DNA of 64,000 nucleotides, from positions 46,092,501-46,156,500 of the forward strand of contig NC_090989.1 in the NCBI RefSeq assembly GCF_041146395.1, written 5' to 3'. How positions within the stretch are numbered: the first letter of the stretch is position 1; the number at the start of each line of letters is the position of its first letter. The notes beneath the pieces were generated by a model. The model did no database searches. It saw only the letters and a list, made by a program, of their open reading frames with translations, and was not told the origin of the DNA. This document shows positions 1 to 39,849 of the stretch, in pieces. The position numbers and the translations under genes are program-made. Source of the stretch: Eulemur rufifrons (lineage: Eukaryota > Chordata > Mammalia > Primates > Lemuridae).

Positions 1-1289
1 TAGAGACAGCCAACCCACTTATATCCAGAAGCATATGTTTTGTCAAATCTTCTGGAGAAAGAGAGAAGAAGAGATCTGAAGGCGCTAGGGAGATGGAGAA
101 GGTAGTATTTTGTATAAAAGAGAGTAAAAAAGCCAAAAGGAAAAGTTGGTAGGTAGGAAAAACTAAACACACACAATTAGGGTGGCACTAACAGAAAGCC
201 TGACGTACCAGCACAGGCCTGCAGGAGACTTTGTGTGGTCCAGCATCCCAGCACGTGCGCCCCAGGACTGTGGGACAGAAGAGGCTGCGAGACTGAAGGC
301 CAGCCCAGCCTTCCTGAGCTCCACCAAGCGGCACCCTCAAAACAACCAGATGCCCTGCCCTGGGCGTGACAGACCTGACCCTGGGTTTGCTGCACCTGCT
401 GCCCTCTGCTCCACTGAATTCCTCATTTTCATGTAGGCCCTGTCTCCTTTTCTCCCCATTTTCCTTTCTCAGTGAAAGTTGCAACTGCTTGCTGTATTGC
501 AGCCCTAAGATAGTCTTGTTTCTGCTTTGGAACGTATTAACATAGAGGGTAAAGCTTGAACTGAATTTTGGAGGGTAGGGGTAAGATTTTTATAGAAAAG
601 GAGAGACAACAAGGATAAAGGGAGAACAGGCATTCTGAACAATTAGAGTAAATGGGAGATACACTTACAGACAGTATGATTCTTTTGTGGTGTGGCCAAA
701 TACATTGTAAACTCTTCTTTCTTAATCATAGCATATCTCTAGAAATTATTTTGAAAAGTGTACAGAAGCAATAAAAATGGACCCCCCTTCACTACACAAC
801 CTCTGTTAGTATAGGCGGAGTCAGAATTCAGAGCCCCTTCCTTGACGAGGCTTCTCGCTGCCTTTCCCGTCCTTTCCCTCCCCTGTGATCTGTATTGCTC
901 GTGTGGCCTTAAGGCCTTCACAGAGTTCCGTCTCAGGGTCCTGTTCTTTGGGTGTGGGAATTGTATTCTTTCTCAGTGATGCTGGTGGGAGTCTCTTAAT
1001 GAGCTGGGAACATGGTTCTTGAAGAGCAGTTCCCGGCCCTGGTTCTCCTGGCCAAATAAAACATTCTGGCTTCTCGGGATAAGTAATTTTAGCAAAACAC
1101 TTTAGACTGTTGAAGTACAGCTGTGTATGCAGCATTACTTTTCAGTGTGTGTAGCTTTCCCAGAGAACAGCTGACCACCTCTAGAAATATGGAAGAACCA
1201 CCCCCCCCAAAGTGAAACTGAACTAAATTGAACAAGATGGATTTTTTAAAATAGTCACAACCTAATGATGAAAGGAACAATTCAACAGG
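1..1289. other. CMSS1 upstream intron, no recognised feature
   Basis: This is unique-looking intron sequence with a short C run at about 1200-1209. The small open frames on both strands have no recognisable protein similarity. The first CMSS1 exon must lie further left. Confidence 0.6.
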
Positions 1290-1990
1290 AAGTCGTAACA
1301 ATTCTAAACTTGCATGCGCCTAATATTTATGAAATATGTAAATAAAAATTGGTAGAATTACTAGAAAATATGGGCAAATTCAGAATAAGAGGAGGAGATG
1401 TTAATACACACCTCAGTGATTGATAGATAAAACATAATTCAGAAACGTAACAGATTTGAAAAACATAAAAAGTTTATCTATGATCATCTACAGAAATCTG
1501 TACCTAACAATTAGAAACTATATTTTCCTTTAAAGAAAACATTAAAACATTTTTAAAATTGATTATGGGCTGGCAAATGATGGCCTGTGGTTTATATACA
1601 ACTATTTCAGAGGATTTAAACAAGATAAGATGTTTCCCAGATCTTTTATGGAAGTAATATAACCTTAATACCTAAACCAGACAAGGAAAGTACTAGAAAG
1701 GAACATTATATGAATCTGACTTTTGAACATTGATGAAACAAATCTACAAGAAAGAAATATGTCATGACCAGTTTGGGCTTATCCTAGGAATAGTAAGAAT
1801 GGTTTAACATTAGAAAACCTATTTTTACAGTTCACCATATTAACAGATTATAGGAGAAAACCCATATAATTGTCTCAATAAATGTAAAAACAAAAAGCAT
1901 TGCATTACATTTAACACTTATTCATGATTTAAAAATAAAGGCAACAAAGAGTTCTTAGCAAAAGAATAAAGGAATAGAAGAAAACTTCAT
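1290..1990 (+). repeat. Decayed LINE-1 ORF2 fragment
   Basis: The stretch runs in the sense direction of LINE-1 reverse transcriptase. It includes the recognisable 'cttatcctaggaat', 'gttcaccatattaac' and 'gtctcaataaatg' segments in the right order, heavily mutated and full of stops. Confidence 0.65.
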
Positions 1991-2024
1991 TAAGCTGTAA
2001 GCAACATCTTTTGATGCAAGGATA

Positions 2025-2135
2025 GTGTGGGGGTTAAGATTATGAACTCTGGGATTAGAATATCTGGCGTTCAAATCTTAGCTGTGCCAATTATTAGTTG
2101 TGTGCTATTAGACAAGCATTACAAATTAATGAAAG
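2025..2135 (+). repeat. MIR SINE
   Basis: The sequence follows the MIR consensus from 'ggttaagattatgaactctgg' type sequence to 'tagttgtgtgct', which is the tRNA-derived part and the start of the core. Confidence 0.6.
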
Positions 2136-2149
2136 TTGGCTTCTATCAT

Positions 2150-2480
2150 TTTTTTTAAGTCAAGTTTCTTGAGGAATAATTACAATAGTAAAATTAACTT
2201 TTTTACTAAACAGCTCTGTGAATTTTAATTAATGCATAAAATTGTGTAGCCACCATCACAATCAATATAGAACATTTCCATCACTCCAAGAAGTCCTTCA
2301 CCTCCAGTCCCTGGTTAACTACTCATCTATAGCTTTGCCCTATCCACAATGTTAAATAAATGAAATCAAACGTTAATGTAGCCTCTTGAGTCTGGCCTCT
2401 TTTGCTTAGCATCATGCTTTTGAAATTCTTCCCTGTTGTTATGTGTTCCAATAGTTTGTTTTGTTCTTTTCTTAACTATG
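2150..2480 (-). repeat. Old LINE-1-type fragment, antisense
   Basis: It contains the common antisense L1 phrases for 'caccatcacaatcaatatagaac' and 'cttttgcttagcatcatgc' type sequence. Family assignment is from memory and the subfamily is unknown. Confidence 0.4.
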
Positions 2481-3996
2481 AGAACTAATAAGAGAGGAGC
2501 AAAGTTGTTACCCAGGGCAGATTTAGGTTTTTTTTGAGGCCTGAAACTTATATAATTTGGTGTGCCCTCTCTTAGAAAAAGAATGCAAAATAACTGTTAC
2601 AAAATAGGTATGAAAGAAGCTATTGATCTTTTAAATAAGAAAAGAAATAACAAATAATAACAGCTATAAACACAGGAATTCTGAAAATTTTTATTTTACT
2701 CACCCCCATCAAATAAGAAAAAAAATATGGTTTCTTTGCAATTATACATACAATGTACCATCTACTGTATGTATTCCTACAGGAGAGACCTTCCATTTTG
2801 AATAGACCAAAATGAGAACCTAATTCTCTGCTCACAGTTTTATATTTTGGATGATTGGAAGAATTTTCTATGACTAGTTTCAGGTTTCATACATTCTCAA
2901 CTTGGTTTCTCCCTCACTTCCCATGTCATTCTAGGCACAGGTGCTACAGGCACATTCATGTCATCATCTGTACCCTCTAGCCCTACCCACTTTGTGTCAG
3001 AATGTCTGGTGAATTGGCACAGGGTGGTAGGCAGTATTTTTGGCAGCATTCCAGCTTTAGAACAGCTAGCAAAAGTCTAAATATAGACAGATGTGATTGC
3101 AAACTACATAAATATCCCATTAAGCTCAAACTAAATGCATATACAACCAGCTTACTCTAACTGGACCCCCAAAATGCTCCCAGAAAGTGACAGAGGAGAA
3201 TTTAGAGTGGAAACAGACAGTGGTCTTAACAAGCTGTGGTTAAATCTTTCTTTTGCAATTTTTTGAAGAACAATTGTATAATCCCTCTGCCAGGGTCCCT
3301 CCCTCCCCTAGAAGGGGTTTTTGCAGGCGAGTACTTGGAAGTTTAAGGAAAATGCTGGGAAACTGGACTTCAGGTACTTCTCATAAAGAGGATGAAGGTG
3401 CGGATTGAGAGAGAGAAGATGTGCAGCCTTCTGTTTTCACTTGACGTTGTTGCCATGAGTTGAAAAAGGACAGTGTACTTGACTCCCCTTTTGGAAGAAT
3501 TTAACCAATCCCATCTGGCAGTGTCTGTTTTTAAGCAGAGTCTTCAGGGACTTAGGGAAGAGACGGTGCTATCTTGATGACTCCACTTCATGGGCTGAAT
3601 CGGCCACTGGGACTAAGTGGCACAGGCCCAGCTTAACCTCCTCAGATCCCCACTGTCCTAGAGGAACCTGGGTCCTGGAGCCAGCCTGGCTAAATTGGAT
3701 CCCCATGCTTCTCTTTCAGTATTCTGTTAATGAAAACCACAGAACTAACATGCTTACTTCAGAAAAGCAGTTTTCACTTTGGGACCAAAAAACATCACAG
3801 TGTAAGGAAACAACTAATTTATTCAACCTCCAGTGATATGAGATGATCTCATTTTATATGTTAAAAGGTTTCAGATGAAATAATTTTTTGGAACAAGAAA
3901 TAACTCAGATTTAGAGCATTTGATTAAGAAGGTATTTTAAATATTTATCATGGGTTTTTGGTGCGTAAGAGTCACATACCTTTAAAAAATATGTTA
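2481..3996. other. CMSS1 intron, no recognised feature
   Basis: I see no exon, RNA gene or repeat that I can name here. The 71-codon minus-strand frame near 2620-2835 has no family features. Confidence 0.5.
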
Positions 3997-4313
3997 CAGT
4001 TCGCCTTCTGTATTTGTGGGTTCCACATCTGTTGATTCAACCAACTGGGAATTGAAAATACTTTTTAAAGTACTGAGTATTTCAGACTTGTCATTTTTCC
4101 CTAAACAATATAGTATAACAACTATTTACATAGCATTTACATTGTTGTTAGGTATTGTAAGTAATCTAGAGATGATTTAAAGTATACAGGAGGCTATGCA
4201 TAGGTTATATACCAATACTATGTCATTTTATATCAGAGACTTGAGCATCTCTGGATTTTGGCATGTGAAGGAGGTCCTGGAACCAATCCCCCATGCATAT
4301 CGAGGGACGAATG
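3997..4313 (+). mobile_element. Tigger-like (pogo) DNA transposon fossil
   Basis: The left end CAGTTCGCCTTCTGTATTTG and the right end, which in reverse reads CATTCGTCCCTCGATATGCA, are the decayed inverted ends of a Tigger family. The middle matches the family too ('acaatatagtataacaac', 'gagacttgagcatc'). A TA lies directly before the left end. It is about 317 bp, non-coding and internally deleted. Confidence 0.7.
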
Positions 4314-4404
4314 TTTTTATTTTCAACTAGGCTGCTTAAATATAGACTGTGTTCTTCAGTTAGCAAATTTTAGGGAATGGAGGAATACAGAGTTTAGAAT
4401 TTTT

Positions 4405-4655
4405 CTCTCTGGGAGGCCAAGGTGGGAGGATCGCTTGCACTCAGGAGTTCGAGACCAGCCTGAGCAAGAGTGAGACCCTGCCTCTACTAGAAAAAGTTAG
4501 CCAGGCGTGGCGGCAGGTGCCTGTAGTCCCAGCTACTTGGGAGGCTGAAGCAAGAGGATCACTTGAGCCCAGGAGTTTGAGGTTGCTGTGAGCTAGTCTG
4601 ACACCATGGCACTTTAGCCCAGGCAACAGAGCGCGACTCTATCTCAAAAAAAAAA
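4405..4655 (+). repeat. Alu, 5' truncated, with target duplication
   Basis: The Alu starts at CTCTGGGAGGCC, has both arms and ends in a run of A. AGAATTTTTCT on the left and AGAATTTTTTTCT on the right are the target site duplication. The phrase 'gaccagcctgagcaagagtg' is of strepsirrhine Alu type. Confidence 0.9.
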
Positions 4656-4659
4656 GAAT

Positions 4660-5159
4660 TTTTTTCTAAGATCATTACTTGATTTTTAAACATTAATGGA
4701 ATTGATCTTGGCATTTATTTATTTGTAGGTCCTTCTTTTTATTTTAATGTGATTTTTTTAAAGCTAATAAAATGATATGAGGAAATTTGTATAAGGGATT
4801 TAATGTTTTACATAGAGAATATATATTATTTTATAATGAAAATGTAAATAAAGCAGTAAGTATGGGCATGCTGTCTACTGTCAGTCAACACTAGACCAAG
4901 TACTTTGGGCACTTATGGATACTCTCAGGGAGTTTCTGGTTCAAATGGAGAGAAAGCCTAACATTTATGCAATACCAGCACATGCAAGGCAGGGTAAAAT
5001 TATGTGCTATTTTACAAGGTACAAGAACCTATAGTATAGAAAGACACTCAGAGGTGAAATGAAGAAGGAGAGCTGTGTAGTTAGCCAAGATTTTCCTGAA
5101 GGATCCCAGATGAACATGGGTTCGAGAATATTAACTGAAAACAGACCCCACTGATAGAA
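4660..5159. other. CMSS1 intron, no recognised feature
   Basis: A/T-rich intron sequence. I could not name any repeat here. Confidence 0.4.
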
Positions 5160-6170
5160 GCCAACATAAGAATTTTCACAGGATTAAAGGTAGCCTTCAG
5201 AGTCTTTGGGATTTTTTTATGTAAACAATCATGTCATCTACAAGTGGAGGCAGTTAGATTTTTCCCTTCCTAATGGATATGCCTTTTATTTCCTCTTCTT
5301 GCTATATTGCCCTGGTTAAAAGTTCTAGCACTGTGTTGAATAAGACTGGTGAGAGCTGACATCTCTGCCTTGTATTAACTATAATGTTTGCTACAAGTTT
5401 TTGTACCTACTATTTATCAATTTCAATTCCTTTGAATCTGTTGATGCTTTATGGCCTAGAATATGATCTATCTTGGTATATGTACCATGACATTTGGAAA
5501 AAATATGTATTCTGCTGTTGTTGATTGGAGTGTTCTACAAATTTTGATAAGATCCTTTGCTTGATGGTGTGACTCAATTCTTTTATATCTTTACTGATTT
5601 TCTGTCTAGTCATTTTCTCAATTTTTGAGAGAGGACTTAAAGTTATCTATTTCTCCTTTCATTTCAGTCGGTTTTTGCAGCCCATATTTTATACCTCTAT
5701 TACTTGGTACACACACATTTAGGATTTGCTATGTCTTCTTAATAGATTTACCCTGTTGTCGTCATATAGTGTCCCTCTTGTTCTCTGATAATTTTCTTTG
5801 CTCTGAAGTCTACTTTCTCTGATATTAATATAGCCACTCCTGCTTTCCTTTGACCAACATTTGCATCTCTTTGCTTTCAGTTTGCTAATTATATTTGAAG
5901 TAAGTTTCTTATATACAGCATATAATTAGGTCATATTTTTAATCCATTCTGTCTTTAAATTTGTATGTTTATACCATTTACATTTAATGTATTAATTGAT
6001 ATGTTGGAGGTTAAATCTGCCATTTTTTGGTTTGTTCATTGTTTTTCATATCTCTGTTTTATTTTTCCTGCCTTCTTGTGGGTTACTTGAACATTTTTTA
6101 GAATCCTACTTTTTCTTAGTGCTTTTGAGTGTATCTCTTTGTATAGCTTCACCTCTCTAAAACAGCAGTA
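5160..6170 (-). repeat. Old LINE-1 ORF2 fragment, antisense
   Basis: It reads in the antisense direction of L1 ORF2, with 'tatgtattctgctgttgttg', 'ttgatggtgtgactcaattc', 'ctgatattaatatagccact' and 'tttacatttaatg' in the expected order. It has many substitutions and stops. Confidence 0.75.
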
Positions 6171-6319
6171 TTCTTATCTGAAAATGGAGAGTTTTATATC
6201 TATAAAATCTGTGGTTATATTGCAAAAATTAAATGATGTATATGAAGCCCAGTGTTAAACATGTAGTAAATGCAATGATAGTTCTGACCACTAATTATCA
6301 TCATCAGATTTTTTTTTGT

Positions 6320-6560
6320 CATTTTTGCCTTTAAAAACTCTTAGTTTTTTAAAGGCTGTAAAAAGTTCTATTGTAGGAATGTTCCATATTAAACATTCCC
6401 GAATGTAAGACATCTAGGTAATCTTCACTTTTTCAGTTTTATAAATAAGATAGGTATCTTGGTGCTTAAATCTGTCCTCATTGTGGATCATTTCCTTACA
6501 TTCAGCTTCTTAGAGGTAGAATTACAAAGTTAACAGACAGAACCTTCTAAAAAGGTTCTC
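6320..6560. repeat. Possible old LINE fragment before CMSS1 exon 2
   Basis: The sequence resembles the antisense L1 phrases for 'gaatgt..catctaggt' and 'agaggtagaattac'. The assignment is weak. It ends about 60 bases before the exon 2 acceptor. Confidence 0.3.
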
Positions 6561-6622
6561 CACTAGCAATGGGAGAAAGAGAGAGAGAGACTTTTCTAAT
6601 TTTCAAACTTTATATTTCCTAG

Positions 6623-34580
<27,958 letters not shown>

Positions 34581-34800
34581 GTCCTAATGAAGATTCAATT
34601 TCACAGTACAATTTGCATCTTATTTAGTGACTCTGGCACATTGCAAACAGTCAGTAAATATCAATTTTTAGCTTATTATGTTAACTTCGTCACCAGATGC
34701 ACTACCGGAAATGTTTGATGGGCATTCTTTAACAGAAGTTCATTTTGTCCTTTTGCCAACTGCCTGTATAATAAAGTATCACTGGCTTCTGTGTGATGTT
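34581..34800 (+). terminator. CMSS1: CMSS1 3' UTR and poly(A) signal
   Basis: AATAAA lies at 34770-34775, about 190 bases after the stop. A GT-rich stretch (CTGTGTGATGTTTGTTG) follows at about 34789-34805, as expected downstream of a cleavage site. The exact cleavage site is inferred, not seen. Confidence 0.75.
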
Positions 34801-34877
34801 TGTTGAGCAGAGTGAGTTCTTCTCTGTGGCCTTCCCACTGGCCTCTCATGTGACTGTGCAAGAGAAGGGAAAGAATA

Positions 34878-35080
34878 ACTGGGCGACCTTAGGCAAGCCT
34901 CTTACCTCTGTGAGCCTTAGTCTCACCAGCTGTGAAATGGGACTATCTCACAGACTTGTCAAGGGTTCCCTGGGATGGTACCTGTGGAGCAGATGTGTAA
35001 ACTGTGAAGCCTGGTCCCAGCAGGAAGCGGGCAGTGATAGTGGTGGAAAGAGCTGCAAGTGTATGTGGCACTTTGTAAAC
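34878..35080 (+). repeat. MIR SINE just after CMSS1
   Basis: 'cgaccttaggcaagcctctt', 'gagccttagtctcaccagct' and 'gtgaaatgggactatctc' are MIR core phrases in the forward direction. Confidence 0.6.
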
Positions 35081-35104
35081 ATATAAAAGACAGCAATATA
35101 ACTA

Positions 35105-35770
35105 CAGCTGTCTTACTCATTTACTTTTTCTTAACTTTTTGTTTTGAAATAATTTCAGACTTTCAGAAAAGTTGCAAAAATAGTATGGAGAATTCCCATA
35201 TCCCTTTCCCCTTTCATCCCCAATGTTAACATCTTGTATAACCATAATACAGTTATCAACACTAATAGATCAACATTGGTACAATACAATTAACTGCACA
35301 CGTTATTTGGATTTCACCAGTTTTTTCAGCAATGCCTTTTTCTATTCCAGGATCCCACAATGCACTTAGTTGTCATGTCTCTGGTTTCCTCAGAATGGTG
35401 ACAATTCCTCACTCTTTCCTTGTCTTTCCTGACCTTCATACTTTTGAAGAGTTTCATCAGGTATTTTGTATTTGATTGAAGTTACACATTTTTTGGCCAG
35501 AATACCACAGAAGTCATATGTCCTTCTATATACATCATATCAGTGTGTATATAATGTTAATATGTCTCATTACTGGTGGTGTCAACCTTGATCACCTGCG
35601 TAAGGTGGTGTCTGCCAATTTTCTCCACTATAGAGTTACTGTGTTTCCTTTTGGAATTAATTTCCTTTATCTTGGGGCAGATTCTTTGAAGCTATGCAAA
35701 TATCTGTTTTTCCTCAAACTTTTGCCCACTAATTTTAGCAACCATTGGTAGGTCTTGCCTGCAACAGTTA
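35105..35770 (-). repeat. Old LINE-1 3' region, antisense
   Basis: It follows a known antisense L1M 3' pattern: 'gaaataatttcagactttca', 'tcccatatccctttcccc', 'gtgtctgccaattttctcca', 'cttttgcccactaattttag'. Confidence 0.6.
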
Positions 35771-35954
35771 TTACTGTAGTGTGTAGTGTAGTGTGTGTGT
35801 AGTGACTTTTCTATTTCCCTCATTCCATCGACAATTATTAATTGGAAGTCCTCTGTAAGAAAGACTCATTGATATTTATTTTACTCTATGAGTTATAATG
35901 CAATAGTATTGTTTTTTATTTTGTTACTCAAATTCGCTTTTTAAACTCATTTTA

Positions 35955-36175
35955 AAAATGTTGATCAACTGCCTACTCTGTGCCAAGCACTGTGTTTACA
36001 GTTTTCACTTACATAAAGTCTGTCATGTTTAATCATTGAAATAGTCTTCAAGGAACTATAGACAAAGAAACTGAATCTCAGTGGGGACATACCCTAGTTT
36101 AAGTAGCAAAACCAGAAGTCAAACCCAGGTCTCCCATATTCATTTCAGGACTCTAAGTTGTCTGTTTGGAGACTC
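35955..36175 (-). repeat. MIR-type SINE, antisense
   Basis: 'ctctgtgccaagcactgtg', 'gacaaagaaactgaatctca' and 'agtcaaacccaggtctccc' fit the reverse MIR order. Confidence 0.6.
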
Positions 36176-37022
36176 AGGCATATACAGCAAACAGATGCCA
36201 TTACTGATATATAAAATTCCACATTCAAATTTTGTGAAATTTTAAATGAGCCTGGCAGGCTAACAAACCAAAATCCAGCAAATCACACACTCTTGCACAC
36301 CAGAGACTTGCTGCTCATGCACTACATGGGCTGAAAGTCACACACGCAGACTCACAGAGGAAAGAGAAATGGATTCCATCCTCCAGGGTCCAGACTAGAA
36401 CCCAATAAGTTAAAGGGAAAAGAAAAAACAGCCCTACAAAATGAAAATTTATTCAAGCTGTAGCTAAAAACCCTATTATTTTCATCCCTTTAACCCTAAA
36501 AAGTGAGATGTTCTTGGCCAGTGGTAAGAAAATGGATCACATACTTTCCCAATACAGGCATTAACTTCCTGTCAAGTGACGTGTCTTAGATTAATCTGAG
36601 ACATCGAGCATGATTGTATAAGAGGACAGCTTTGCAAATTAAGACATTGTAATCTGTGCTGTCAGAATTCAAACCAGTCTGCCAAGCTGCTATTGACTTG
36701 CCAAAACCAAAAAATGAGACCATCATGAACATTATGTGTGTACATAAGCATGTGTGTGTGATTGTACCCCCCACAAATATAACCACTTCCTGATTCTACG
36801 CTCATATTTAGTATATTTTCATCCCAACAGTTAATAGGAAAAGACCATGAAATATAAGGCAACCCCAAATACACAAAATGTCTGATAATGCCTGAGAAGG
36901 CGATCTACACAGTGGTTAAAGAAAAATGAAGGCAAGCACTTAAAAAAAATCACAGTGAAACTTCTAATGATACCACAACACAACAGCTGTTAACAAACTG
37001 TCATATTGACACCAATCTAGAT
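36176..37022. other. Intergenic, no recognised feature
   Basis: Lies between CMSS1 and TMEM30C. I could not assign this sequence to any repeat or gene. Confidence 0.4.
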
Positions 37023-37160
37023 CAGTAGTTCCCAAACAGGGGCAATAGAGGCCAGGGATAAGGCTAAATATTCTACAGTCCTACAGGAGATCTCGAGAGC
37101 CTTCACAACAAAGAAATATCTGGCCCAAAATGTCAATAGTGCTGAGGTTGAGGAACCCTG
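37023..37160 (+). mobile_element. MER5A-like hAT MITE, internally deleted
   Basis: It has CAGTAGTTCCCAAACAGGGG at the start and GTTGAGGAACCCTG at the end, with 'atctggcccaaaatgtcaat' and 'agtgctgagg' between. This matches MER5A with an internal deletion. Confidence 0.8.
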
Positions 37161-37341
37161 TTCTAGAAATATTGAAAAGCAAAGCAGATGAAATATATTT
37201 ATACACTTAAAGTAGATTTATTTAGAAAAGAGAAATAGGTGAATATAAAAGTACCCATATTATCCAAAATAAATAAAAGTATATTTATAGTGAAATGTAT
37301 ATGTGGCTATCTCTCAAGAATATTGCCCTAGAAATATTTTT

Positions 37342-37734
37342 ATTGATAATGGCTAATTTTATTGATGATGGCTAATTTTAATGTGTCAACTTGACTGGCC
37401 ACAGGATACCCAGACAGTCGGTCAAACATCATTCTGGGTGTTTCTGTGAGGCTGTTTTTGGATGAGATTAACATTTAAATTGGTCCCCTCCACAATGTGA
37501 GTGGGCCTCACCCTGTCAGTTGAAGGCTGAATGGAACGAAAGGATGACCCTCCCCCTACAGCCCCACCCTAGAGAATTCTGCCTTCTAACTGAAACGTCA
37601 GCTCTTCCTGGTTCTGTGGCAGCCTGTTGGCCTTCAGACTTGAACTGGGACATCAGCTCTGCAGATTTTGGACTTGTCAGTCTCCATAATCATGTGAGCC
37701 AATTCCTTATTTTTTTTATATATGTGAGTCTATG

Positions 37735-37782
<48 letters not shown>

Positions 37783-37821
37783 ATCACATAATCTCCTATT
37801 GGTTGTTCCTCTGGAGACCCC
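37342..37821 (+). repeat. Old interspersed repeat ('TGTGTCAACTTGACTGG' family) with a CA array
   Basis: It starts with a 19-bp tandem (ATTGATAATGGCTAATTTT, then one change) and continues 'aatgtgtcaacttgactgg', 'attctgggtgtttctgtgag', 'ccataatcatgtgagccaat'. A (CA)n array lies at 37742-37774 near its 3' end. I know the family as a common mammalian repeat but cannot name it. A copy in reverse lies at 61271. Confidence 0.55.
37742..37774. repeat. (CA)n microsatellite
   Basis: An uninterrupted AC run of about 33 bases followed by TATATATA, within the 3' part of an older repeat. Confidence 0.95.
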
Positions 37822-38484
37822 TACCTGTGAAGCTCCTTTTAGCTTGGGATTTTGGTTAGTTTGGTTTTGTTTTTTTATAAAAAGCCTAAGAAATACTGTT
37901 TTTATTGATTCGTTACTACAATGACCCTTTTTCTAGGCATTATCTACATAGTATGATCCTACCGGATGCTGGAACAAATACCTGAATCACAAACATACCT
38001 GTTATTTTGTAGGCCAACCCTGTACATATAATCTAATCTCATTGACTGTTACTGCCTTTTAAACCCAAGCTCTTGACCATGTTTATTTAGTAAAACAAAC
38101 AGTAGATGATAATGGGAAGTGTTTGCTGCCATCTTCTCAAGGCTGTCTGATAGCAGCAGCCATACTCATCACCATCTCCAAGTCAGAATCCAATAGCATG
38201 CTGAAAATTTCCCACTGATATTTTACTTATTTTCCAATTTTGCAAGTAGGAAGATTTGACTCTGAATTGAGAACCCCGTAGTATAAGAATTTGCATTTGT
38301 TTTGTACTCTTCTAAACTAGGTACATTTGCCAAAGTCATTGCCACCTTTGATACAACAATAGTCCAGCATGGCTTAATGTTAATAAGTAAAAAGGGATGA
38401 TTAGAAATCTCACACACTGCCTTATTTTAAAAATTCTAATTCCACATCCTAAATGTCAGTTTTTAAATAAGTATTAACAGCATA

Positions 38485-39669
<1,185 letters not shown>

Positions 39670-39849
39670 ATGGAGTGTCACCCGTCCAGATTGCCAGACA
39701 ACACTGCCCTGAAGCAGCAGGAATTGCCCACCCACCGACTACACTTCTCGGCCAAGAAAGTCCTCTTTATATTTTTTGCCACAGGAATATTCTGCCTTTG
39801 CATGGGCATCATCCTTCTACTGTCTGCAAAGAGCACCCAGGAAATAGAG
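39670..39849 (+). CDS. TMEM30C: TMEM30C exon 1: start codon, cytosolic tail and TM1
   Basis: The exon encodes residues 1-60. The tail [14 protein letters not shown] matches the RRPDNTAFKQQ region of CDC50A. The segment from [20 protein letters not shown] is the first membrane helix, and the exon ends QEIE. The donor GTTTGT is weak. No in-frame upstream ATG gives a better start. A 5' untranslated exon upstream cannot be excluded. Confidence 0.92.

Noticed and set aside
1..6622. FILIP1L exons on the minus strand, as expected from the human locus
   Set aside because: No minus-strand frame shows coiled-coil FILIP1L sequence; the gene probably lies further left.
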